NCBI GenBank assembly: GCA_914767715.1
Contig: OU612068.1
Location: 9,858,001 to 9,922,000, forward strand
DNA length: 64,000 bases
Direction of reading: 5' to 3'
Origin: Membranipora membranacea
Lineage: Eukaryota > Bryozoa > Gymnolaemata > Cheilostomatida > Membraniporidae
Below are positions 24,501 through 36,500 of the stretch, piece after piece. The translations under genes were made by a program, and so were the position numbers. The first letter of the stretch is position 1. Each line of letters starts with the position of its first letter. Under the pieces are notes generated by a model. That model made no database searches. It was not told the origin of the DNA and worked only from the letters and a program-made list of their open reading frames with translations.

Positions 24501-27500
24501 ATTGTCTTTTCGTTTTGGCACTACAGAAAACACAGCAGGAGCAAAAAACCATTACATTACATACATAGGGCCTATATTTCATTACCCTACAGATGTCAAC
24601 AGGTTCAACTGCTGAAAATGTGGTATTAATATGTTTGGCCTTCTTTCATGTGAATGTAGGGCATAGATTGAACTGACCCTGATACATTTGATCAATAAAA
24701 TATATTTTCATCGCAAATTGTACCGAAAATTTGCTTTGAAACTCAAAATAGATCATCTGCAACTTTACTAGGCTTCAAATTTACTCAAAATATTAGGTAT
24801 TTACAAGCTCAATGCTGTAGTTTCTAGGGAGACCTAGGTAGTGTTATTGCTTTCCACTTAACAATAGAGGTTAGGAACTGTAGTTACACTTAGAAGTGAT
24901 GCTGCTAAAATTTACCACCTCGATTGGAAACCCAGAAACGTTTTATGGTACATTCATCGATATAAAATGGCTCAATTTCAATTGCAGGTCTAGACATGTT
25001 ATATCCTCACCAAAGTGTCAAAAAGGTCTTAAACAATTCTCTATGGTCTGAATGAGTAAATACACACACACCTGGCAGTTTGCAAAATTTCTTTAAAAAG
25101 TTACAGTGAATATACTTATGTGATTTATTGGCAAACTTCAATAATATCATTAGCCAACTGTAAACATCACAAATCCAATTCAAACCTAACTACATAGGCA
25201 ACCCGTACCTACGCCTAACTATTAGACATGCAAAGATTTGGAAATTACGCTGACCGCTTACAGTTGAAATGGACTTCAATAGGTAAGCAAGCGGTAATAT
25301 TGCCTTTTACATTTAAGTGTTCCTCTTTCGAGCTAAATAGTTTCCAGTTACATGGGACTCTATATCACTGTTATGGGCAGTAGTTGTTTATACGCTGGTT
25401 GCCTTACAAGCAGAGCCTTACTGAATCAATGAGATTGATATCGTACTTTTCTCAGGCAAAGAGCAGATTGTCGAGTGGCCTTGGTCAGAACTCTGGTGGG
25501 CAGGTCATGCAGATGGATTAATGAATTATGCTGCTGACTTGTTTCATCACATACCTTTGGAGGCAAATTGTCTATTGTGATAGCCAAGGTCTTAACAAGA
25601 GCTGTATGTCGGTCGGAGTATAGTATACGAGACATACCGGGACTGCCTTACGTGACCTACTACTCTTGGCACTGTCATAAAATGCAGCTATTGCCTCAGG
25701 AAATAGAATTACTCAAAATAGCTGGACAAATGTGTGTTAGATTAAGTCAGCGTTGGCATTTGAGTTTATTGGTAAATCTCTCACCTAAAACACCCATGGC
25801 ATGGTGTTATGACATAGTACAGGTTATCTTGTTCGTTATTTGCCTGTCTGTGCGACTCTGAGCTCTAGTAGAGATCTCGTACCTCTGGGATGTAGATATT
25901 AATTATGATTTTGATCACTTGGGATAGGAACGAGGGTAATTTGAACTGACTGTGTTGATAATCAGGTTGGCTCAATTGTTGTTTGAGTAGCCACTTACAC
26001 TGGAGTGTGTTGTTTAGCCTACGCCGCTGACATCTTCTGCCCGCAGACTTTCTCTTATTCACTTTTTTGTCATTCATGGTTGACAGCGGCCTAATGAGCT
26101 GTTGTGCCAGCGCGCTGATGGTTGAGAAGTTCTCACTAGGGGCATAAACCTTTCTCTCTTTGGATATAAATCAGCCATTTTGTTAGCTGGAATAATCTTG
26201 CGTTTCTTATGCTGTATGGTACATCGAACATCATGCTTCGCAACGCTCGAATCAAGTCTCTAACGTAAGTTTTCTTCAGTTCTATTGATATATATATATA
26301 TATACGTATAATATCGGGAAAACCCAATAGTGCTTCGGAGTCGTTTTCTCAGCGTGTAATTTTGTTCTAAATTCTATAGCCTACCTTGTGTATGTACAAT
26401 GATATTGCACTAATTTTATAGCCAAAAATGCCAGTTCGACTTCATTAATGTGACTATGTGGTCAATCAATATGTTACAACACAACAGATACAGTTGGTAA
26501 TTAATTATCGGTGTTAGCTAAAAAGTCATCAATCGTCAGAGCTGGACAACACATTCAGTCAGACCAATGAGTATTTATAATCTTTGGTCAGACCTTTCCG
26601 TACACCCGGTATCTACCAAGTAGTTATGTCCATTACTATACAACTTTGCTTTGGTCTAAATTGCAATTTTCTCCACTCTACCTGTTATGACATATATTAA
26701 TAGTGTATTAATTAGATATGAGCAAGATGCTGCTCTTAGTGAGTGCTTTGTGGTATTTGAGTAGTGAAGAGTTAGGAAAATAAGTTTATGCAGCAAATGA
26801 GCAAACTTATTGTTGACATTGACCTTTAGAGTGATCAGCGATAGCTGCTTGTTAGTCTCGCAGGTTGATTTTGGGAGTTTTGTGCAACACACTACAAGAG
26901 ACAGCGTAGAAATGCAACCGTATCCCTATCAAGAACGCTGTGTGAGCACTGATAGTTGCTCAATCAGATAACTTGGACTACTATTGCTAGAAAGAAATCT
27001 GTTAAATGTAAGACTCTTGAAAAGGCGGTTAACCAACAGATCGCTTTATTGGATGCTATGGTGAGGTAGGATTTTCCTTCGCTGCTGGAAGTTTTTAAAC
27101 CTGCATTTCCTTTACGTGTTGCATATCCTATGCGATTAAAATACGGTTACACGCGCCAACAATGCATGCATCGATTTAAACTTCAGAGTCTGAAATCTCA
27201 GCCTAGAATGCCGCAGACTATTTAATGATGTTTGAGAGTGCAGCATCACATAACAGGGTCACTAGCACCTACACTCTGTGCTCATTTGTTAAGTGTCAAA
27301 AGTATTCAAACACATATTATATTATATTCAGATATGTAAACTTAGTTAGAGTGAGAGTAATAATATTATGGTGAGTGACCATGAGTGTCGTGTCAAAATA
27401 CGAGACCACGGCAGCACAAACGGTAGACAGCTTAAACAAGTTGCGAAATAGCAGTCGAAGTCAGTGAAATACGCGGTCCAATAGTGAAATAAGGAGGCGA

Positions 27501-30500
27501 GACACTTCAACATGTAATGGGATTTATCCGATCATTTTTAATGAAACTTCATGAAAGCCCATCTCTCAAGACGAGACATTTTAGTCAAGTCAAGTCAACA
27601 TCGCTTGTGGTAGGTGGCAGGGTGTTATGTGTGGACAACCGCAAGCAGTAAAAGATGTCTACTTCCTCGATGATTATTGTCATCGGCATTGCAGAATGTT
27701 CACCAATCAATAACAAAACCTACATGGACATGTAGATTTGATGATTAGACAGCTATATTATATCACTTTCTATTATTTTGTAGCTATGTTTAGCCTGTTT
27801 GATTAAAAATGTTACAGCACTCATCTTTTAATTAACAAAATTGATTCTCATGAAGTCTTCCACACATGAAGAGACAACGGGATTTACAGCAAGATTTTTC
27901 ATTTAATAACTAATAACCAGTTTGCAGCACATGTTTGTTGAATAATAAAAAGTGTGACACAACATTGGCAGGGTGGAGCCTCGTAGATCATTCTTATAGC
28001 TGGTTGTTCTTTGACAAAGTATTTAAGGTATTAGTGGCAAAATGTCAATCCTTGTCACTCGACTTTGCTGAAAGCATCTCATTCTCTTGTTTCACACAAA
28101 CTGCACAGGTAGCTCAGGGATTAAAAGTTTCACTCACTCTCCTGCTTACAGGATTTGGTAAGACATTCATTTGTTTCATATTTATTCGTGATCCGTAAGG
28201 GTCGTCTTGTAGGTTCTACATATCTTTGCTCAAAAATAAATTTTCAGAATGATTGTTGGATGTCTTCTTCAGAAAAGGAAACTGAAAATGCTTTCAAGGT
28301 TTCATTCGAGGTGCGTATTTTGACTTGGTGCAGTAGGTCGTTTCTTTTGGATAAGGCCGTGTAGGTCGTTGGAGGTATTGTTCGGTCACTGCTCGTGACA
28401 GGCTAGCTGCCAGATAAAGTACGAGGTTGATCGTTTGGATGTGAATTTGGAGGATATCAACAAATATATCAGCTGCCAATGTGCGCATGATTAATTGCGT
28501 GATGTTTTCCAAATGGTCGTTGGTCAATCTCTATTTTGTATCACATTTGTAGCAATTCAAATTTTGTGATTGCAATTTTGCAAAACGCTCCCATTATTGG
28601 AGTTTCTTTGCTGTACAGGAGGTCAATGACCGTTATTTTCGTCAAATCGGACGTCAGCAACCCAGTGAGGTGTAGCTTTCAAAGAACAAACCACAATCAT
28701 CAGATTCTTTGCTATTATTTCTTAAATATGTTATTTGATTGTTATATTGACCATTATCCAAACTGTTGGGCCATGGGCCAGCTTAGGAAACAATTAATAA
28801 TATTATTGAGCGACTATATTTATTTGTTCCTTCAGTGCGATATAGTCACACCATTATTTTTTATGTTCACACACACTTTATTACTATATTGATTATGTAT
28901 CAATACACAGAGAACTGAACAAAGAAAGTAATTGTCTTGGCAGCGGCTGTTTGTAAGTATTTCATAATGACAAGACTGTGAGACATGCTTTTTACCAATA
29001 GTGTTAAGCTAAACCTCATTATAGAATTATGGTTATAAAAAATGTTATGGTCAGCAAAACTGAGTTACAGTGTGTATATAGCACTGCAAGCTTGACTAGT
29101 ATAGTTGTGTGCAGAAAGGAGTTGTAGCTAGTCTCTAGTTCGGAATGGATATGCAATGCTTGACAAATGGGTGATATGACGTTGCGCTGAGCTGTGACGC
29201 TGCGCTTTGTCATCACACCTGCATTGGTTTTTTAAACTGCTGCGCTGGTTCCGAATTGGATTTAAGATGTCGACTGCCAGCTATTCTCACATGCATATGG
29301 ATATACACGGCCACATGTACGTTGAGTAATACATTTCTTATTTTATGAATGATTCAATCTTGTTTAGATAGGCTTGTTTAATAGTCTTCACTTTTGTTTT
29401 TGCTCACTTTTCTCTATCACTGATTATGTTGAGAATGCTATTTCACTATTTGTGTTTGTCCGAGTTCATGAGTTGACCTGTGTGTCGTGGCTGATGCTGA
29501 ACTGGGATAAACCTGTCAGCTGTAAAGTTCCAATGTTAGCACCATGTTTGGAGAGATAAAGAGAGTATAGATCATATAAATTTGTAAGGGTTCAAGATTT
29601 TGAGGTACATAGTGTGCGTTTTGTAATAAATGGTTGGTGAGACTAAGGTGGAAATTAAATAACTTTGTAGGGGTTCTAGATTTTGCAGGTACATAGTTTG
29701 CTTTTATTCAAAGGTAATCAGAGGTTCCATGACACTCTTTCTGATTTTGAGTCAAAGGGATAAGGGTTGCATTACTTTTAGTGGCGTCTTATCAGGGACT
29801 ACTATTTATGGTGTAGTACAGGTATTTAGATGTTATAAAGAAAAATCCGTCATTGTCTTCCCAGCTTTGCATTTATTTATACCAGGTGTGCTCCAACCTG
29901 CCTGCAAACTGAGAGCAACTTGGCGCCGAATATGGGGACCGCGCCCTTAAAGCACTTTTATTTCTCTGTCTTCGAACAGAGGCAGAACTTGCGCTTTTAA
30001 CCCACATTTAACCCACATAGGTGTACATTAGGATATATTGAAAGTTGAAAGCATTAAATGGTTCACAAATACGCCTCACAATACTGACACTTATCGCTGT
30101 AAAAGAATTGAAAAGCACCTGTGTGCATACTAGGAAAATGTTGATGGTACATATAGAAACAAAAAAACAAAATGTTTTCCAATCCAAACTAAGGACAAGT
30201 GTTTGTGACTTCCTAACAAGAATATATGAGTGGAATAGTTTTCTTAGCACATTGTCTAGGTGGTAAAAGTAGTTCCCTAAAGTGTTGGTCACTGATTTGT
30301 AAACCAATAGGCACTAAATTATCATAACCTTGGGCGCGTGAGAATTTTGAGGGAAATAATAATAACTACCCCTGAGTAAAAATATTTTCATATTGGGCCA
30401 TTTTTTTGAGGAAGACCAATTGGTCAAACAGTCAGCCAGGTGGTCGAATGTGTGGATGTCTGACCAGATGGTGATAATAACTATCATATTTAGATTCATA

Positions 30501-33500
30501 TCATTAACACTATTTTGGTTGAGATGACCAACAGTCCATCCTTTGTGGACAGCAACATGTCTGTTAGTTGCTGGCCAGAGGTCATTTGTTCAAAGTTGGG
30601 TGCAAGCACCTATTTTTTAGGACCTAACAGGATTTATAGTAAATATATACTAAACTTGGGAACTTCATTTGGTGTCGCCATACCTTCTTTACTGGTGGTC
30701 GTCGGACGAACAACCTATGCAAAGATTTTGGAATTTATAACTACGATGCGCCGGTGTAAAACATGCGAGATTTTTCTTCGGGTTGCAAGGTGTTATTATA
30801 TTTGAATTGTTCCATAGTTTCTGCAACTCTTCAAGTTTTTTGAAAGGTTTGAACTGTCTGCAGTTGCTGAGAAATTAAGCAGATCTCTCCCGACTGACAT
30901 CGACCAATGGCGTCTGAATAAGTCTGCTAACAACATAATATTTTACATCGTTTCCACATCATTTTCACATCGTTTCCACACCACATTTGAATCTGTAGAA
31001 CTCTGTTGTTTTTGTTTACAGTTTAGACCCTATTATGGAGAATGGAGGGTATAACAATACCTCATCCTCACCAGATCTCCAAAAGTCAAAATCCACAAAC
31101 CTACATCCTACGAAGAACAAGAAACCACACTACCAGAACGGGGTAAATATCAATAATGTGGATATAAGTTAATTCACAATTACATTGCAGATCTTCGACA
31201 CATTATTATGCTTTTATAACTATTATCGACTATGCAGGAAAATATTGGAGGGATAAAATCCTAGATACTGCAACCTGTTCATCGTGCGGTTCATATAGCT
31301 ACCATCGATCAAGTTTCAAGGCTGTAGTCAATCTGAGCCTGTGCTAACTTGGGCCCCAACCAACACAATCAGCCTGGGCACAGAACCTAGACACTCTGCC
31401 CAGGCTAGGTCTGTGTAGTATTGAAAATTATGATAATCTTTATCTGACATAGTTCCCAGTGGGTGTTCTGATGATGTCATATCAGCCAGGACATGAGGGA
31501 GTAAGGATTCCTTACTCTGTAGTCATAACATGTCGATTCACCCGATAGATCCCTCCTGTACTGGCTGATCAAGATCTTTAAAACTGTATAACTCTCACCA
31601 AATCATCAAATGATAATTTGTGGCCAGTTACTACATCAGCCGTTTTAAGCCAGGAATAGAGTAACAAGCCATCACTCTGGCATATTTGTAAAACCACAAT
31701 GCAGGATACGGGAATTCCCAGGGAGATCACCTCAATAATAACATCAGGGTTTGACCTGATCCTTCTTGGAATTTCATTCAGCACTATTTGGCTGGTGAAT
31801 TAGATTCTGATACTTACCTTCAAGTTGCCATCTTGATGATTTAAATTGACATATGAAAACTAATATGTTACTGTTCTTGGTTCAGAGGTCCTTAGTCTCA
31901 GAGCTCAACGTACCATGATCATGGGAAAATAGGCCGGTCTTTTTTGGTCACAGTTTATTATATGATGCTCAAACTCCACCAAGGTTGCTGGTAGTGGCAT
32001 TCCAATGGCAACCAGTGCCCGACCCTCTGGTTGTGGTTGAATAGTGGAATGCCGCTAACACCAATCCGGACTGAGTGTGAGCGATAAAAATAGGGCACAG
32101 GCTCAACAATGTCAAAGTGTAGAGGGTTGCTAGGAAGACTGTAGCGATTGTCAAAATAGTGATAGCCAGTCCATAAAGTCGTTGACCCTGCTACGTGATG
32201 ATGACAGGGTGATGCAGGTACTGTAATGTACGAGAGATAATATGGCACATTCTTTTCAAATCTGTTCTGCCAAATATTTTGTTCTCCGTGAAAAAATTGG
32301 ATATTGCTTATTATTTTGACATTAAAGAGATTTACTATTGATTCTGGTCCAAACTGATATCACCAATGCAGCAATGGCACAAGAACAAGGAACAGCTTCT
32401 CAGCCTCACAGTTTTAGAAATTAGTTATGATAAAATTCTAAGACTAGCAAGCAACATCAGCACCTTGCATCTCAATCAAGATTCAAGAAGCAGGCAAACC
32501 AAGTCTGCGATCATCAAAAGCTATCGCAAAGTTTTGAATTTTTGGTGTATTCTCCACATTGTTACCAAAAAGAATTATTACTCCCTGCAATTGGTTCTAA
32601 GACATGAAATCGAAATTTCTACCCTATCTGACGCAATTCTATGTTGGCTAGAGAAGTTGAGGACACCCTGACAAGAGCATTCGTAGAGTGCTGCTTAATT
32701 AGGTGATGTGATAACTCCTTCAACCTCTTTAATGATCCTGTGATGACGACAGCTCATAGAAAAGTTCTTGTAAGAGGTCGTGCACAACCCAGCATACAAA
32801 CCTTTCCCTTCGATACTATGCCAGCACATCCTGAAAGGCAATGTTGGGTCACAACATGTTTGTCAAGGCGTGCTAATTAGTTAGTAAGTAACAGGGTAAC
32901 TTCTTCAACCTTCACATGATGATAATTATTCAAAGAAAATCCAGTAAGAAGTCATAAACAACAACAGTTATTTCCTTCTGAAACTTGGTCAGCACGTTTC
33001 CTAGGGCTGTGTTACCATATGTTTGTGAAGACAAGCTATAGCTCAGGATGCCAATTAAAAAGAAGTAGTCTGTATGGAAGCAAATTGTTCTAATATAAGA
33101 GTAACATCTAAGAAAAGTTATTAGTTCTTATCATAGTGAAGTACGAGGATGTTAATATATACATTATCAAATGTCTCTTGGAAAGGCAGCAGATGTGTTG
33201 TAATTAATTCCAAGCAAACTATTGTTTTTCTGTCCTTGAATCTCTTTGGCATGCATGCTTGATATTTGACTCAAAGCAATACAATAATTGATACAGTCTT
33301 TGATAACTATGTCTTCAGTAATTATCATGTCAGAAGTTATCTCTATCATCATAGTACTTGATAGCCTATCCACTGTTAACTGTGTGCTGACATGGGTATG
33401 TAACAGATATCAATATAATTGTGTACCTTGTTGACACACATTTCTGATGAACTATACTCTTCAATTGTCTTATTTTTGGAATTCAGTGCAAAGACATGAT

Positions 33501-36500
33501 CACGTGTTCCTACATCTTTTTATCCTCTGGCAAGGTAGTTCATGGGACTGGGACGTAAATGCATGGCCGTAGTGTTTGCTGTTATTTTTTATTAGCCTCT
33601 GATACCTGATGACAATTATTGGAAAAAGAGTACAAAATACTCAACAAAAATTAGCTAGTATTACGATTCACCAAATAACGCGATAATATTGCAACATTAC
33701 GTTTTGTTGCCAAATCTGTCAATAATTGCCAGATATTTATACCACAAATGTGTCCACTCAAAAATACAGATTGCATACATAGTAGGCCAATATAGAGCAA
33801 TCTCGTGGCCTTTCCTCGAAATAAAAAGCCACTAGACTGCCATGATTGGCTACATTGAGGAGGGGAGTGTCTATATTTGTTTTGCCTAAAAATACTTGGG
33901 TTTGATGAACCTTTGATGGTATAATGTCTTGGATTTGGGACTGGCAGATTTCAAAACCTTGGCAAGGTGAAACAAGAAGCCCTTTGCTAGTTAACCTGTT
34001 GTTTTTGAAATAGGGGTTTCACTTTCGCTTAGAAATACATGGTCTCGTTTGTGTTAACCATAGACTTAATATTAAGTTTATGGTGTTTGTCCATAATGAT
34101 TGTTGTATAATCCGATAAAGTTAATATATATCATCATCATTAACTTTTTGTATATTGGAATGATTTTACAGTGTTTGTCATTCAGTTGCCCTGGTGGAGT
34201 TGTGTTCCTATTTTATATGAAAAGAAAACTCCCATATTTTTATTATGCCATCATATTTGTTCAGCCTGTGATACTGATGTGAACTCAGAGTACATGCAAA
34301 ATGATGTATGATATAAGTCTATGAGCAGAACTATAAGAGGCTGTTCATTGATGACATTCAAATTTGAAGACTTTATACCGTTAGGGTAAGGTAAAAAGTA
34401 TCCCATAATGCATTTACCTGGAGCTCTCAGTAGGCCTATATGAATGAAGTGAAAACTTATTAAATTTATTGTGATCTCACTGGTTGACATTGCTCTGTGG
34501 GCTATTATAGTATGCCCAACTGTCAAAAGAGAAATAAACCCAGGATTATTTTACCCAATTCCAGTATCACATTTCATTATTTACTATTAATGCAGCATTT
34601 GAAGGTTGCATCACCATGTTACAAGACAGGATTACACACATAATAACATAATAACAGGAAGAAGCTGAAACTGCACACCAATCCATTAATAGAAAATCAT
34701 TAATCATTTTTTATTGGTACACCATACGCCCTATATATGTTTCTCTATCTGCTAATGTGGTCCTGTGAAAGGAGTGGAGCATTTCAAAATAGAAAATTTC
34801 AATTTTTAGTCTAAATTGAAGCATGGATCTTTGGTTTTTTTTTCATTGTGGCCTAAGCATGGTTTTCTTCCCTTCAAGCATGACCATTCATTTTTTAGAA
34901 GTTATCCCACTCTGAGAGGAAAGTATCCCTACCTAACTGTAATGGAGGTATAAACACAAGCTCTGAGCTCACAGAGAAATTCTGCGCAGCTCCCAGTCTC
35001 TTAGACGAGGAGGAAGAAATAGAAGAAGACGAGGCGGGGCTTAAAAAAGAGCATCGAGTCAAATCATCCAGTGTACACAATATATTCGCTTCAAGCCTAC
35101 AGGTATAGTTATATAGATGTCATTTTCTGTCAAGTCGCGTTTTTAGATGATATCTATATTTATCTTGCAATGCATGCAGCAGCAATTGTTTGACATGTAA
35201 TTCTTCTACTCAATGAAAAAAAAAGGAGATATTTGTTCAGCCACCGTTTTGTCGCATAACTATTATAAACTATTGTGCATCTCAATAATAATGGTCAACG
35301 TATTTAGGAGCAGGCAACCCTCACTTTCATCAGAGTTATACAGTGCTCCGAAAGATGTTGAGCTTTTAAAATAACAGGAACCTTCAAAATAATATGTCAG
35401 TTTGTGTATGGCCATAAAAAAACTCATGACATTGTGGCCTTAACCGAAAACTTTCCCACATTACAAAATTACAGACAGTGCCAAATTCCACAACCTGTCA
35501 TTGTGTCAAAATATTGCTGAAAATAATCAACGAGTAACTTCCATAAATTTCATACATACCTGTCGGCAAAAACTGGTCATTATGTTGGCGGAAGTTGCTC
35601 CATTCGTACGCTTGAATCTTATGAGGACAGTATATTTTTTGTTGGTGACACTGACACAGTAGCTGCCTTAGACTCAGGTAAATTATCGTATTAGGACCGT
35701 CAAAGACACTACTGACCAAAATACTGACATTTTTGTAACGGTGTACAGCTTCACAGCTTGAGCTCCCAGCGGGACTGTGGTATAATTGTGTTACTAGCAT
35801 CCATAACAGCTTTATTCATATTACCAGCTGAGGTACATGCACCATTATCCTCTTTGCGCCGTCTGTGCATTTTAGAGGCGCCGTCACAGTTTAGATTTTG
35901 TAAGTTCTTTTTTTCAGCACTTGAAATTTCCGTGGCACCGGCTGATTTAATTTATTATCTTTTTTTCTGCCACTACCTGAAATACAAATTTGCAGTGCGA
36001 GACCCACTATAGTTTGATTTTGATTCAATACAAGTATTTACTACAAAATTGCTTATACCATAACCCGTCGATGCATTTTAGGGGCGTCATATCAGTTTAG
36101 GTGTAAGTTCTTTTTCTGCACCTGAAACTTCTGCATCACACAGATTGAATTCACCATACTGTCATTTCCTGAAATACAAATTTGTATCGCGGTATTTACT
36201 ATCAGTATGGTTTTAATTTAACTATTGACTATAAAGTTTCATATACCGTAATTCCCTTTGTGCTGCCTGTAAATTTTAGGGGCGTCGTAACAGTCTAGAT
36301 GTAAGTTCTTGCCTCTTAGTGGCGTGTTTGTGATATTTCTTCACATCCCATAGATTGAATCACCAACTTTCTTGTTGTTGCAACCTGACATACATTATGT
36401 TGTTAGAGATTTCTATCGATATGGTTTTGATTTTAGTTAACCTCTCGTTTTTGATATAGTTTTCTGAAATCACTAGTTAAGTTGTATGGTGACCTACAAT

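Larger units (their letters stand above)
22909..31021. other. 8.1-kb channel intron, no firm gene
   Basis: I see no confident exon of another gene on either strand. Contents include one copy of a GC-rich ~45-bp repeat (23502-23548), a short TA run near 26290, and one candidate alternative first exon at 26233-26264, listed separately. The open frames here are short and lack family motifs. Confidence 0.5.
35840..36430 (+). repeat. three-unit tandem duplication (about 200 bp each) in a channel intron
   Basis: Three degenerate units follow each other, with starts about 206 and 198 bases apart judged from their best-kept part. Each contains an ATTTTAG acceptor, a 21- or 24-base open stretch, then GTAAGTTCTT. 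Flanking intron sequence is also recognisably shared, for example CCTGAAATACAAATTTG in units 1 and 2 and the AGATTGAAT-like part in units 2 and 3. The duplication lies between the channel exons at 34899-35102 and 37297-37523, both phase 0 at the facing ends. Confidence 0.8.

Noticed and set aside
31958-32248. Minus-strand frames of 61 and 96 codons in a channel intron
   Set aside because: No motif, no splice context consistent with a gene, and composition like the surrounding intron.
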